36,670 nucleotides of DNA from Aeromonas molluscorum 848. Its GTDB lineage: Bacteria; Pseudomonadota; Gammaproteobacteria; Enterobacterales; Aeromonadaceae. The notes beneath the pieces are model-generated. The model searched no databases, was not told the origin of the DNA, and saw nothing but the letters and a program-made list of their open reading frames with translations. A program made the position numbers and the translations under genes. The stretch lies in contig NZ_AQGQ01000021.1 of NCBI RefSeq assembly GCF_000388115.1, forward strand, positions 1-36,670, read 5' to 3'. Below are positions 15,924 through 24,185 of the stretch, in pieces (position 1 is the first letter of the stretch; every line of letters starts with the position of its first letter).

Positions 15924-17381
15924 TTAGCGAGCGAGGGCATCCCGATACATTTGCACATACTGCTCAACCGAATCTGGCCAGTCGAAGCGGGTCTGCATGG
16001 CACGGCGCTGTATCAGCGCGAAACGGTCGGTATCTTGCAGAAAATAGAGCAGGCTGCGACGCATGGCATCGAGCAGACCATGGGCGGTGGGATCCATAAA
16101 GCAGAAACCGGTAGCCTCATCATCGCCCTGGTCCCAGTCCACAACTGTGTCCTTGAGGCCGCCGACTGCCCGCACCAGAGGCAGTGTGCCATAGGCCAGG
16201 CTGTACATCTGGTTAAGGCCGCAGGGTTCAAACAGGGACGGCATCAGGAAGATATCGGCGCCCGCCTCTACCAGGTGGGCCAGCCTGTCGTCGTAGGTAT
16301 TGATAAAGGCAAATCTGTCTGGATGTCGCTGGGCGATGGCCTGAAGCTGCGCAGCCAGGGAGGGATCTCCTGAACCGACGATCACGACTTGCACCCGGTG
16401 GCGCAGGAAGTCCTCAAGGGCGGGGATAAGCAGGTGAACGCCTTTTTGCTCCGTCAGTCGGCATACCATGCCGTAGATGGGGTCGCTCACCACCGGCAGA
16501 CCGGCATCTTGTTGCAACTGGGCACGACAGCGAGCCTTGCCGCTCAGATCCTGAGCATCATAGTTGGCCGGCAGGTGGGGGTCTGTGGCCGGATCCCAAT
16601 CCTGATAATCGCAGCCGTTGAGGATGCCGCATAGATCCGCTGCACGCTGCTGGAAGGCCGATGCCATGCCATGAGCGCCCAGATGGGTCAGCAATTCGTT
16701 GGCATAGTTGGGACTCACCGCATTGATCTTGTCGGCGTAGAGCACACCACACTTGAGCAGGTTGATGTGGCCATAGTCATAGGCCACTCGCTGTTCGTAA
16801 TGACTTATCTCGGGCACGGTTGCAAATTGCACCCGATCGAATACCCCCTGGAAGGCGGCGTTGTGGATGCTGATGACGCTGCGGGTCTGGGCGAAGAAGG
16901 GGTTGCTGGCGTGTCGGGTCTTTAGCAACAGCGGCAGCAGGCCTGTGTGCCAGTCGTTGCAGTGGACTATGTCCGGGGCGAAGCCGAGCTGCTCTGTGGC
17001 ATGGAGGGCGGCGGCGGCCAGAAAGGCGAACCGCTCACCATTGTCACCATAGGCCTGGTTATGTTCGGCGTAGAGTTCAGCCCGCTCGAAGTAGCGGGGA
17101 CAATCGATGAGATAGACGGGGAAGCCGTCCAGCTCGAGTTGATGCAGACGATAACCAATGTCTTCCTGTCCGGCCGGGGTAGGCAGCCAGCGCGAGGCCA
17201 GCAACCTGGCTTCGTCACGGCGCTTGAGCCCCTTGTAGAAGGGCAATATGATGCGCACATCATGGCCCTGCTGGGCCAGATAGCGCGGTAGCGCACGTGC
17301 CACATCGGCCAGGCCGCCGGTCTTGACCAGCCCCTCGACCTCTGAGGCCACGAACAGAATTTTTAATGGGTTAATAGCCAA
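15924..17381 (-). CDS. glgA: Glycogen synthase (ADP-glucose:glucan glucosyltransferase)
   Basis: Extends alpha-1,4-glucan chains using ADP-glucose. The 485-residue GT5 enzyme has the N-terminal ADP-glucose loop KTGGLADV (residues 20-27) and the C-terminal LMPSLFEPCGLNQMYSLAYGT block with the catalytic Glu. The gene begins with a TTG at 17381 that overlaps the glgC end by 11 nt; GGGGAG is 9 nt upstream and no ATG lies nearby, so translation is probably coupled to glgC. glgB, glgX and glgP are not in the window. A small intergenic space separates its end from the tRNA promoter. Confidence 0.93.
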   Translation of the reverse strand: MAINPLKILFVASEVEGLVKTGGLADVARALPRYLAQQGHDVRIILPFYKGLKRRDEARLLASRWLPTPAGQEDIGYRLHQLELDGFPVYLIDCPRYFERAELYAEHNQAYGDNGERFAFLAAAALHATEQLGFAPDIVHCNDWHTGLLPLLLKTRHASNPFFAQTRSVISIHNAAFQGVFDRVQFATVPEISHYEQRVAYDYGHINLLKCGVLYADKINAVSPNYANELLTHLGAHGMASAFQQRAADLCGILNGCDYQDWDPATDPHLPANYDAQDLSGKARCRAQLQQDAGLPVVSDPIYGMVCRLTEQKGVHLLIPALEDFLRHRVQVVIVGSGDPSLAAQLQAIAQRHPDRFAFINTYDDRLAHLVEAGADIFLMPSLFEPCGLNQMYSLAYGTLPLVRAVGGLKDTVVDWDQGDDEATGFCFMDPTAHGLLDAMRRSLLYFLQDTDRFALIQRRAMQTRFDWPDSVEQYVQMYRDALAR

Positions 17382-18588
17382 CTCTCGCTCCCCTGGGTAT
17401 CACGACAATACCCCCTTCAGATACGGTGAACCTTTCCCTGTCATGGGTCAGATTCTCACCGATCACGGTGCCGGGCGCAATTTCAACATTCTTGTCTATG
17501 ATGGCTCGTCGAATTGAGCAGCCCTCGCCTATCTTCACATCCCCAAGTAGCACGGACTCGCTGATGTGGCTGCAGGGGCCAATGTTGCAGCGAAAACCCA
17601 GGATGGAGCGCTGGATCTGGCTGCCCTGAATGAAGCACCCCCCGGAAATCAAGGAGTTGGCAATCTTGACCTTGCACTGCTCGGTATCGACGAAGGTGGC
17701 GGGCGGCAACGGTGGATAGTGGGTATGCAATGGCCACTTGCGATTGTAGAGGGAGAAGGGGGGATTGTCGGCAACCAGATCCATGTGGGTTTGCCAGTAG
17801 CCATCCAGAGTCCCGACATCGCGCCAATAGACATTCGGGCCCTCCCCCGGGATCACGTTGGTGCTGTAGTCATAGACATAGACGGGAGCACGGGGAAAAA
17901 GGTGAGGGATGATGTCTTTGCCAAAATCATGGCTGGAGTGTTCATCGTCCCCATCCCGCTTGAGCTCACGATAGAGCGCTTCGGTCTCGAAGATGTAGTT
18001 ACCCATGGAGACCAGAGCCTGGCTGGGATCTCCTGGTATGTGCTTGGGATGCTTGGGCTTTTCCTCAAAGCCTATCATGCGCCCCTCGTCGTCCACCTCG
18101 ATCACCCCGAAGGCACTAGCTTCTTCAATCGGCATGCGCAGCGCAGCCACCGTCAGGGCCGCCGCTTTCTGCTTGTGGAAACTGACCATCTGGCTTACGT
18201 CCATCTTGTAGATATGATCCGAGCCAAAGATGCAGACATGTTCAGGGTCGGAGATCTCGATGAAGCGCAGGTTCTGGTAGATGGCATCGGCGGTACCGTC
18301 ATACCAGCGCTTGCCCATCCGCATCTGGGCCGGGATGGGATCGATGAAGCGATCCGTGATGCCGACAATGTTCCAGCCCTTCTTCATGTGCAGATAGAGG
18401 GACTGGGACTTGAACTGGGTCAACACATAGATCCGCAGGAAGTCGGCGTTGACGAAGTTGTTGAGCACAAAGTCGATGAGCCGATAGCTGCCACCAAAGG
18501 GGACTGATGGTTTGCTGCGAGTGGTGGTCAGCGGTTGCAGACGGGTGCCTTCACCGCCCGCCAGTATCATAGTGAGTATGCCTGCCAT
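17371..18588 (-). CDS. glgC: Glucose-1-phosphate adenylyltransferase (ADP-glucose pyrophosphorylase)
   Basis: Makes ADP-glucose from glucose-1-phosphate and ATP, the committed step of glycogen synthesis. At 405 residues it has the nucleotide-binding signature LAGGEGTRLQPLT at the N-terminus, RSKPSVPFGG, the YDGTADAIYQN block and the C-terminal left-handed beta-helix with hexapeptide-like repeats. It is slightly shorter than E. coli GlgC (431). First gene of glgC-glgA; start ATG 18588 with GAGAG upstream. Confidence 0.96.
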   Translation of the reverse strand: MAGILTMILAGGEGTRLQPLTTTRSKPSVPFGGSYRLIDFVLNNFVNADFLRIYVLTQFKSQSLYLHMKKGWNIVGITDRFIDPIPAQMRMGKRWYDGTADAIYQNLRFIEISDPEHVCIFGSDHIYKMDVSQMVSFHKQKAAALTVAALRMPIEEASAFGVIEVDDEGRMIGFEEKPKHPKHIPGDPSQALVSMGNYIFETEALYRELKRDGDDEHSSHDFGKDIIPHLFPRAPVYVYDYSTNVIPGEGPNVYWRDVGTLDGYWQTHMDLVADNPPFSLYNRKWPLHTHYPPLPPATFVDTEQCKVKIANSLISGGCFIQGSQIQRSILGFRCNIGPCSHISESVLLGDVKIGEGCSIRRAIIDKNVEIAPGTVIGENLTHDRERFTVSEGGIVVIPRGARVGY

Positions 18589-18636
18589 GGTCTTTTTCTC
18601 TCCAGTGCTGCTGTGAAAAGGCTTTCAGAGTATCGC

Positions 18637-18659
18637 AAAAAAATACCCCCAAAGGGGGT
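18637..18659 (-). terminator. Terminator after rsmC
   Basis: On the minus strand ACCCCC-TTT-GGGGGT followed by a run of seven T. It separates rsmC from glgC. Confidence 0.88.
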
Positions 18660-18725
18660 TGTTAAACGTTTGCGGATACCATAACAGATTCCAAGCGAGA
18701 CTCTAAACAAGATTTATGACAGTCG

Positions 18726-19754
18726 TTACAGGCTGCTGCGATAGACCCTGAACTTGGTATCGGCTGCGCGGATCTCGGTCCGCGTGAAGCTGGCTTCCAG
18801 TATAGGTTGATAACGGAGGAAGAGATTGGCCACTATGGTCAGAGTGCCATGATGGGCCAGATGGCGAGGCGCCTCTGCCAGGAAGGTCTCGGTGGCGGCG
18901 TAATGAGTCTTGAGTCCGGCGTGAAACGGCGGATTGGACACTATCCGATCGAAGCGGCCGGGCAGCGCCGAGTAGACGTCCGAGGCCAATACCTGTGCCG
19001 TGAGGCCGTTGGCAGCCAACGTGCGGCGGCTCGATTCCAGAGCCAGGGCATTGATATCGACCATGGTGATGTCGAGATTGGGATTACGTTTGGCCAGTAC
19101 TGAGCCGATGACGCCTGCGCCACAGCCAAAGTCGAGCAGGCTGCCGCTCATGGCTGGCAGGTTGGCGAGCAGCATCTTGCTGCCGAGATCCAGCTCGCTG
19201 GCGCTGAACACCCCGGGCAGTGCCTGTATCGTCAACTGGGTGTCGCCTATCTGGCACTGATACTGGCTGAACCACTCTTCGAGGGAGAAGGGGGCAACCG
19301 GTTCGCAGAGTTCGCCATGATAGAGGGAGCAGCGCCGTGCAGAGTCACGTTTGACCGGCTTGCCTGCATAGGGGGCGATCAGCTTGTCGGCACCATTGAT
19401 GCCGCCATTGTTGTCACCGGCGAGGAAGATATCCGCCCCGGCGTGCAACAGAGGAGTCACCATGGCGAGCAGGAAACGAGCCTCGGCCTTGGCCTTGGGC
19501 AGCAGCAGCAGCAGGGCATCGAAGCGGGTCTCGCCCCCCAGCTCATGACCGAAATGGATACGCTCGCCGAGCGCCTCCTGCTGAGTCAGGAAATAGCTGT
19601 AATCCGTGGTAAAGACCATCAGTTCACGGGCGATCCCGGCCAGCTCACGGGGATAATCATCTTCCAGTGCACCGCACACCAGCAGGCTCTTGCCCTCGAA
19701 CAGGGCTTGATTACGTTCCAGCATCTGGCTGACGGCACTCAGGGGATGACTCAT
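18726..19754 (-). CDS. rsmC: 16S rRNA (guanine-1207-N2)-methyltransferase
   Basis: Methylates G1207 in helix 34 of 16S rRNA on the 30S subunit. The 342-residue protein has the duplicated layout of RsmC: a degenerate N-terminal methyltransferase-like domain and a catalytic C-terminal domain with the SAM loop [12 protein letters not shown] and the SNPPFH active-site motif. The start is ATG 19754, with GGAGAG upstream, matching the 343-residue E. coli protein; the frame extends 19 codons further without support. Divergent from dapA. Confidence 0.94.
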   Translation of the reverse strand: MSHPLSAVSQMLERNQALFEGKSLLVCGALEDDYPRELAGIARELMVFTTDYSYFLTQQEALGERIHFGHELGGETRFDALLLLLPKAKAEARFLLAMVTPLLHAGADIFLAGDNNGGINGADKLIAPYAGKPVKRDSARRCSLYHGELCEPVAPFSLEEWFSQYQCQIGDTQLTIQALPGVFSASELDLGSKMLLANLPAMSGSLLDFGCGAGVIGSVLAKRNPNLDITMVDINALALESSRRTLAANGLTAQVLASDVYSALPGRFDRIVSNPPFHAGLKTHYAATETFLAEAPRHLAHHGTLTIVANLFLRYQPILEASFTRTEIRAADTKFRVYRSSL

Positions 19755-19804
19755 GACACTCTCCGGGGGTTTTTGGCCCGCTAGTATACATGGCTGCTTT
19801 CGCC

Positions 19805-19833
19805 TTGACATTTATGCCGTGTTCCAGAAAGAT
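19805..19833 (+). promoter_or_regulatory. Candidate dapA leader promoter
   Basis: A consensus -35 box TTGACA (19805-19810) lies 17 bp upstream of AAAGAT, a weak -10. Start of transcription would be near 19840, just before the leader ORF. The -10 is poor, so the call is tentative. Confidence 0.4.
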
Positions 19834-19867
19834 GCCCGAACACTAATTTTTCCTCGGGGATGGCGTG

Positions 19868-19939
19868 ATGCGGTTCAACGCGTTGAAACGAAAGCATAAA
19901 AAGAACCCAAAACCTGGGTTTGCTGGCGTGCGCGCGTAA
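19868..19939 (+). CDS. Lysine-rich leader peptide of dapA (23 aa)
   Basis: ATG 19868 to TAA 19937, preceded by GGGGA 8 nt upstream. Of 23 residues five are lysine, at positions 7, 9, 11, 12 and 15, within a basic stretch (LKRKHKKNPK). It ends before the terminator at 19966-19998 and upstream of dapA, the first enzyme specific to the lysine/diaminopimelate branch. This fits a ribosome-stalling leader like those of trp, his and thr operons. The peptide itself would have no function. Not seen expressed; assigned from codon content, position and RNA pairing. Confidence 0.7.
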   Translation: MRFNALKRKHKKNPKPGFAGVRA

Positions 19940-19998
19940 CCCTCTCACCGCCCTGAGATGTTTCAAACCCCGCTGCGCACTCCGTAGCGGGGTTTTTT
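19904..19998 (+). promoter_or_regulatory. Transcription attenuator before dapA (1:2, 2:3 and 3:4 pairings)
   Basis: Segment 1 AACCC (19904-19908) can pair with segment 2 GGGTT (19916-19920). Segment 2 GGGTTTG (19916-19922) can instead pair perfectly with segment 3 CAAACCC (19964-19970). Segment 3 is also the left arm of the terminator: AACCCCGCT (19966-19974) with AGCGGGGTT (19986-19994), followed by six T. Stalling at Lys11/Lys12 (19898-19903) would cover segment 1 and let 2:3 form, so that RNA polymerase reads on into dapA. The terminator arm itself is certain; the switching is inferred. Confidence 0.72.
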
Positions 19999-20032
19999 GT
20001 TGATGTCGAGAGTCGACGGAGAAGGAGATTCC

Positions 20033-20905
20033 ATGTTTCAAGGTTCGATCGTTGCGCTGATCACCCCCTTTCGTGATGGCCAACTGGATGAGGCGGCACT
20101 GCTGCGCCTGGTAGACTGGCACCTGGAGCAGGGTACTCACGGCATAGTGCCGGTGGGCACCACGGGGGAGAGTCCGACCCTGAGCCACGATGAGCACTGC
20201 CGGGTGGTCGAGCTGGTGGTCAAGCAGGTCGCTGGCCGGGTGCCGGTGATCGCCGGTGCCGGTTCCAACAACCCGGTGGAGGCCATCGAGTACACCCGTT
20301 TCGCCGAGCAGGCGGGAGCGGATGGCACCTTGCATGTGGCCGGTTACTACAACCGTCCGAATCAGGAAGGACTCTACCATCACTTCAAGGCCGTCCACGA
20401 TGCGACGACCAAGCCCATCATCGTCTATAACATTCCGCCCCGTGCCATCGTCGATGTGCAGCCAGCCACCCTGGCCCGGCTTGCCGAGTTGCCACGTATC
20501 GTCGGGGTCAAGGATGCCACTGGCGATCTGTCCCGCCCCCTGACTGAACGTCAGCTCATCAAGAAGCCGTTCGCCTGGCTCTCGGGTGAAGACGCTACCG
20601 CCGTGGCCTACAACATAGGCGGTGGTCAGGGTTGTATCTCGGTGACTGCCAATGTGGCCCCCAAGCTCTTGGCACAGGTGCAGAACCTGACCTTGGCAGG
20701 TGACTGGCAGGCAGCTCGCGCGCTGCAGGACAGGTTGATCCCGCTGCACCAGGCCATGTTTGCCGAGCCTAGCCCGGCGGGGGCCAAGTATGCGGCCTCC
20801 CTGCTCGGCCTGTGCACCGAAGAGTGTCGCTTGCCCGTGATGCCGCTCGCCGAGGCAACCAAGCAGCGGATCCGCGATGCCATGCTGGCACTGGACCTGC
20901 TCTAA
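20033..20905 (+). CDS. dapA: 4-hydroxy-tetrahydrodipicolinate synthase
   Basis: Condenses pyruvate and aspartate semialdehyde, the first step committed to lysine and diaminopimelate (peptidoglycan). The 290-residue TIM barrel has the Schiff-base Lys160 (GVKDATGD), Tyr132 (IVYNIPPRA) and Thr43-Thr44 (PVGTTGESP). The lysine-feedback pocket residues known from E. coli appear intact (His52, His55, Asn79, Glu83). Start ATG 20033 has AAGGAG 5 nt upstream. No terminator is evident in the 51 bp before the next gene. Control probably combines feedback inhibition with the leader attenuator. Confidence 0.96.
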   Translation: MFQGSIVALITPFRDGQLDEAALLRLVDWHLEQGTHGIVPVGTTGESPTLSHDEHCRVVELVVKQVAGRVPVIAGAGSNNPVEAIEYTRFAEQAGADGTLHVAGYYNRPNQEGLYHHFKAVHDATTKPIIVYNIPPRAIVDVQPATLARLAELPRIVGVKDATGDLSRPLTERQLIKKPFAWLSGEDATAVAYNIGGGQGCISVTANVAPKLLAQVQNLTLAGDWQAARALQDRLIPLHQAMFAEPSPAGAKYAASLLGLCTEECRLPVMPLAEATKQRIRDAMLALDLL

Positions 20906-20956
20906 CGGCGAAAAAATGGGCTCTGGATCGACCTTTTAATCGTTAATCGAGTCACT

Positions 20957-22702
20957 ATGAATCCCGCTCTATATACTGCACGGGTTCAGTTGAGGATGAT
21001 TGACATGCTGGAATGGGATCCGGAGCACTTCACCAGTTTTGAGCACCTTTGTGAGGTGACGCTGGCGACTATCAGGGAGAAGACGGAAGCCGATCAGATC
21101 TATCTGTGGTTGAATCGACCGCAACCGGAGCTGTTTGCCTTCTACCCCGAACGGGGACTGGTGAGCCTGGATCCCCATCAGGCCAGCATGCTGGGGCTAC
21201 CCCTGCCTTTCATCGAGCAGGCCCTTGCCAAGGGCCAACTGCTCATCGAACTCAAGAGTGATCCCACTGGCTGGTGCGAGGCGGTAGAAGCTCCGCCTGC
21301 CCAGCTCAGAGCCTGTTTTCCACTCAAGCGCCAACAGGGGCTTGAGGGCTGCGTCTATCTCGAAACCCACCGTCGCCTGGACAGGCTCACCCCCCGCCAG
21401 AAGCAGAGCATACAGCTGCTGATGCACTATTTAGCCGCCGAGCTGGAGAGCCGCATGCTGAGCAATCTGGTCAGCCGGGAGCGGGATGAGCGGCTGACGA
21501 CTGAGGCATCCCTGGTTCAGAGCGAGGCACTCCAGCAATCTTTCCTGGACCTGTTGCAATCCCTGCATCAGGTCGGGGTGCAACTTTCAAGTTGTCGCAC
21601 TGAATCGAATCTGCTGCACGATGCCGTGCTGCTGGCCCGCAGCCTGCTGCAATTCGACAGGGTTGCCGTCTTCCTGATCGATCCGGACTTCACCATCATG
21701 CAGGGCAGTTGGGGCACCAACGAAGCGGGAGAGATCACCGACGAGCGCCATTTCGTCAGCCCGATCCCGGAACACCCTGTGGTGCAGGAGGCGTTGCGCC
21801 GCAAGGATTATGTGCTGGTGCTGGAAGATGCGCCCCTCTATTACGAGCAGCAGGAGGTGGGGCGCGGCTGGAACGCCATGGTCTCCTTGTGGGATGGGGA
21901 TACCCCCATCGGCTGGATTGCCGCCGACAACCTGCTGCAACGCAAGCCCATCAAGACCTACCATGGGGAAATCTTCAAGCAGTTCGCCGCCATGCTCTCC
22001 CAGATGCTGATCCGCCAGCGCAATCATGCCGCCCTCGAGCAATTCAACCGGGATCTGGAGGTGCGGGTCGCGGCACGGACTCGCCAGCTGGCCGAGACCA
22101 ATGAAGCGCTGGAGTCGGTGAACCGGGCGCTGGCGCAGGCCAACGAGCAGTTGGCGCTGCTCTCCATGGAAGACCCGCTCACCGGCATCGCCAACCGCCG
22201 GCAATGGGATCTGACTCTGGCCCGGGAGTGGGAGATGGCGCGTCGCCAACATCGGCGGCTGGCCGTGCTCATGATAGATGTCGACGAGTTCAAGGCGTAT
22301 AACGACCACTTTGGCCACGGCAAGGGGGATCTCTGCCTGCGCCAGGTGGCCCAGTTGCTGCAAGAGTGTGAGCGGCGCCGCACCAACCTGGTGGCGCGCT
22401 ATGGGGGGGAGGAGTTCGTGATCCTGCTCTGTAATCCCCAGCCCGGGGAGGCGGAGTTCCTCTGTCAGCGCATTCATCAGCAGCTGGCCAAACTCGCCAT
22501 TCACCATCCCGCGTCTAGGGTGAAATCACAGCTTACGGTGAGCATCGGATTTAGCTACTGGGCCCCGGATCAGGGCGTGCAGTGGGAGCAGCTTATCGAG
22601 AGAGCGGATCAGGCGCTCTATCGTGCCAAGTCAGCTGGCCGTGCCTGCAGTCGGATCTTTGAACCGCAGTCGTTGCCCACGGAGCAAATTTCAACCGTCT
22701 AG
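20957..22702 (+). CDS. Diguanylate cyclase with GAF sensor domains
   Basis: Makes the second messenger c-di-GMP from two GTP. A soluble protein of 581 residues: an N-terminal GAF-like region (about 20-180), a second GAF-like region (about 215-360), a coiled coil (about 365-405), and a GGDEF domain starting at DPLTGIANRR (near 406) with an intact GGEEF active site near residue 483. The product-inhibition site, normally RxxD four residues plus one before GGEEF, reads RRTN: the Asp is Asn, so feedback may be weak. The ligand of the GAF domains is unknown. ATG 20957 has a poor ribosome binding site; ATG 21005 in the same frame is possible. Confidence 0.88.
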   Translation: MNPALYTARVQLRMIDMLEWDPEHFTSFEHLCEVTLATIREKTEADQIYLWLNRPQPELFAFYPERGLVSLDPHQASMLGLPLPFIEQALAKGQLLIELKSDPTGWCEAVEAPPAQLRACFPLKRQQGLEGCVYLETHRRLDRLTPRQKQSIQLLMHYLAAELESRMLSNLVSRERDERLTTEASLVQSEALQQSFLDLLQSLHQVGVQLSSCRTESNLLHDAVLLARSLLQFDRVAVFLIDPDFTIMQGSWGTNEAGEITDERHFVSPIPEHPVVQEALRRKDYVLVLEDAPLYYEQQEVGRGWNAMVSLWDGDTPIGWIAADNLLQRKPIKTYHGEIFKQFAAMLSQMLIRQRNHAALEQFNRDLEVRVAARTRQLAETNEALESVNRALAQANEQLALLSMEDPLTGIANRRQWDLTLAREWEMARRQHRRLAVLMIDVDEFKAYNDHFGHGKGDLCLRQVAQLLQECERRRTNLVARYGGEEFVILLCNPQPGEAEFLCQRIHQQLAKLAIHHPASRVKSQLTVSIGFSYWAPDQGVQWEQLIERADQALYRAKSAGRACSRIFEPQSLPTEQISTV

Positions 22703-22763
22703 GCCATGGCCTCCCGTCCGCGTGCTGTTAGAATGGCTCTCTTTTTCCGATGCAGAGCTGCCC

Positions 22764-23354
22764 ATGATCCTCTCCCGTTTTCAAGGCCTGGTCTTCGACC
22801 TGGACGGTACCCTGGTTGACTCCATGCCGCTGCACCTTGCGGCCTGGGAGCATGCTTCCCGCGAGTTTGGTTTCAAGTTCGATGGAGACTGGTTTTATGA
22901 ACTGGGCGGCATGCCGAGTCGCAAAATCGCCCTGCTGGTGGCCGAGCAGCAACAGATAGTCCTGGATCCTCTGGAAGTGACTCGCTGCAAGACGGCCCAC
23001 TATGTGGCCAATCTGCACAAGGCGACCGTCTTCCCCGCCATGCTCGAGCTGGTGCAGGCCCATTATGGTCATCTGCCCATGGGGGTGGGGACGGGCTCGC
23101 CCCGCATCAATGCCGACGCCGTGTTGCGCAATACCGGCCTGGAGCGCTACTTTCCCGTGGTCGTGACCGCAGACGACGTCACCCAGCACAAGCCGCACCC
23201 TGATACTTTTCTGCTGGTTGCCGAGCGACTGGGCGTCGAACCTCGTGGCTGCCTGGTGTTCGAGGATACCGGTATCGGCCTGGCTGCCGGGCAGGCTGCC
23301 GGCATGCGGACGTGTCTGGTCAAGGGCGGTGTGCCGACTTTGCTGGCGGACTGA
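22764..23354 (+). CDS. yqaB: HAD-superfamily sugar phosphatase, YqaB-like (fructose-1-phosphatase)
   Basis: A 196-residue haloacid-dehalogenase-type phosphatase. Motif I FDLDGTLVDS gives the nucleophile Asp12 and Asp14; motif II is GVGTGS; motif III lysine is in THHKPHPDTF-like context (QHKPHPDTF); motif IV is VFEDTGIGLAAG. Length and the conserved KPHPDTFLL and CLVFED blocks fit E. coli YqaB, which acts on fructose-1-phosphate and related sugars. The start is ATG 22764; the frame is open further 5' but overlaps the cyclase gene. Substrate is inferred. Confidence 0.85.
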   Translation: MILSRFQGLVFDLDGTLVDSMPLHLAAWEHASREFGFKFDGDWFYELGGMPSRKIALLVAEQQQIVLDPLEVTRCKTAHYVANLHKATVFPAMLELVQAHYGHLPMGVGTGSPRINADAVLRNTGLERYFPVVVTADDVTQHKPHPDTFLLVAERLGVEPRGCLVFEDTGIGLAAGQAAGMRTCLVKGGVPTLLAD

Positions 23355-23669
23355 TCCTCATCCGGCAGTTGATGGATTGTTCGCGACCATGAAGCTGCAT
23401 GGGCGCTGAAGATCGCCACCCAGGGCATCAGGCGGGCAATCAATAGTGTGGTCTCTGGCGGCATTCCGGCCAGCGGCTCAGGTAATTTGGTGCCCAAAGA
23501 TAACGAATCGACTCCGCCTCGTTGATGGCGATGGGGGGAGCTTTGAAGGGGGGAATTAGTTGTCCACTCCCCGGCGGGACAGGTAAAGAGGGGAGTGGAC
23601 ATCTGTCACGGGTTGACGCAAGTCGCGGTGTGACCGCCGCGTGGGCCCCGGTGACAGGGAAAGCCTGGC
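23355..23669. other. Intergenic region with a 12-bp inverted repeat
   Basis: About 315 bases with no gene I can support between the YqaB-like gene (plus) and the Hfq paralogue (minus), which converge here. The only clear structure is a perfect 12-bp inverted repeat: 23561-23572 pairs with 23590-23601 around a 17-nt loop. It has no T run on either side, so it is not a standard terminator. Confidence 0.6.
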
Positions 23670-24032
23670 TTACTGTTCGCTGCTGCCACCCTGGTCGTTA
23701 TTGTCATAACGGCCCGGGGCGCCATGGGGGCGCGGTGCCATGGATACACGGGGTTTACGGGCACGCTGAATGTTGACCTGGGGGCGACCCGAGTGCATGG
23801 CGATGGTGGAGATCTTGGCCTTGTAAACCAGCTGCTGGTTGCCATGAGCGTCGGTCAACAGCACGCTGTACTGGTCAAAGCCACTGATGGTGCCTTCCAG
23901 CTTGATGCCGCTCACCAGGAAGATGGCAACCTGACTGCGGTTTTTACGAAGCCAGTTAAGAGCTGAATCCTGCCCATTCCCGAGGGAGAAGGCTTGCTCA
24001 ATGGTGGCGTAGCTGGGGGATTCGGTTGTCAT
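23670..24032 (-). CDS. Divergent Hfq paralogue (RNA chaperone-like Sm protein)
   Basis: A 120-residue Sm-fold protein. Residues 20-76 align with canonical Hfq without gaps up to a two-residue insertion near 61-65. Shared features are GQD (Gln21 matching Gln8), LNWLRKNR rim residues, FLVSGIKLEGTISGFDQ and LVYKAKISTI. The proximal-site YKH motif is YKA (Ala72 replaces His57), rim residue Glu18 is Asn31, and the distal-face tyrosine is Phe38. There is a 13-residue N-terminal extension and a basic, Pro/Gly-rich tail of about 40 residues. It is not next to miaA or hflX, so it is a second copy, with RNA binding probably altered. Start ATG 24032. Confidence 0.82.
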   Translation of the reverse strand: MTTESPSYATIEQAFSLGNGQDSALNWLRKNRSQVAIFLVSGIKLEGTISGFDQYSVLLTDAHGNQQLVYKAKISTIAMHSGRPQVNIQRARKPRVSMAPRPHGAPGRYDNNDQGGSSEQ

Positions 24033-24185
24033 AAATTATTGTCCCGCGGAAAAAAAGTGGCGTTTGATTGTGCTAAATGGCCACTGGCTTGTCAAAGTCA
24101 TTCTGTTGCCGCCCCAACTATGGGGTGAGATAGGGGCTGGTAGCCCGGACGCCCTACTGCGATAATCGCGCTTTCATGGTCCGTG

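Noticed and set aside
19874-19887. TTCAACGCGTTGAA palindrome as a regulator operator before dapA
   Set aside because: It is a perfect 14-bp palindrome, but it lies within the leader-peptide codons, where it may be incidental. I cannot name a regulator; worth keeping in mind if attenuation is disproved.
23147-23602. Minus-strand open frame spanning the gene-free region beside the YqaB-like gene
   Set aside because: It overlaps a conserved phosphatase gene on the other strand, has no clear ribosome binding site and I recognise no motif. A gene remnant cannot be excluded.
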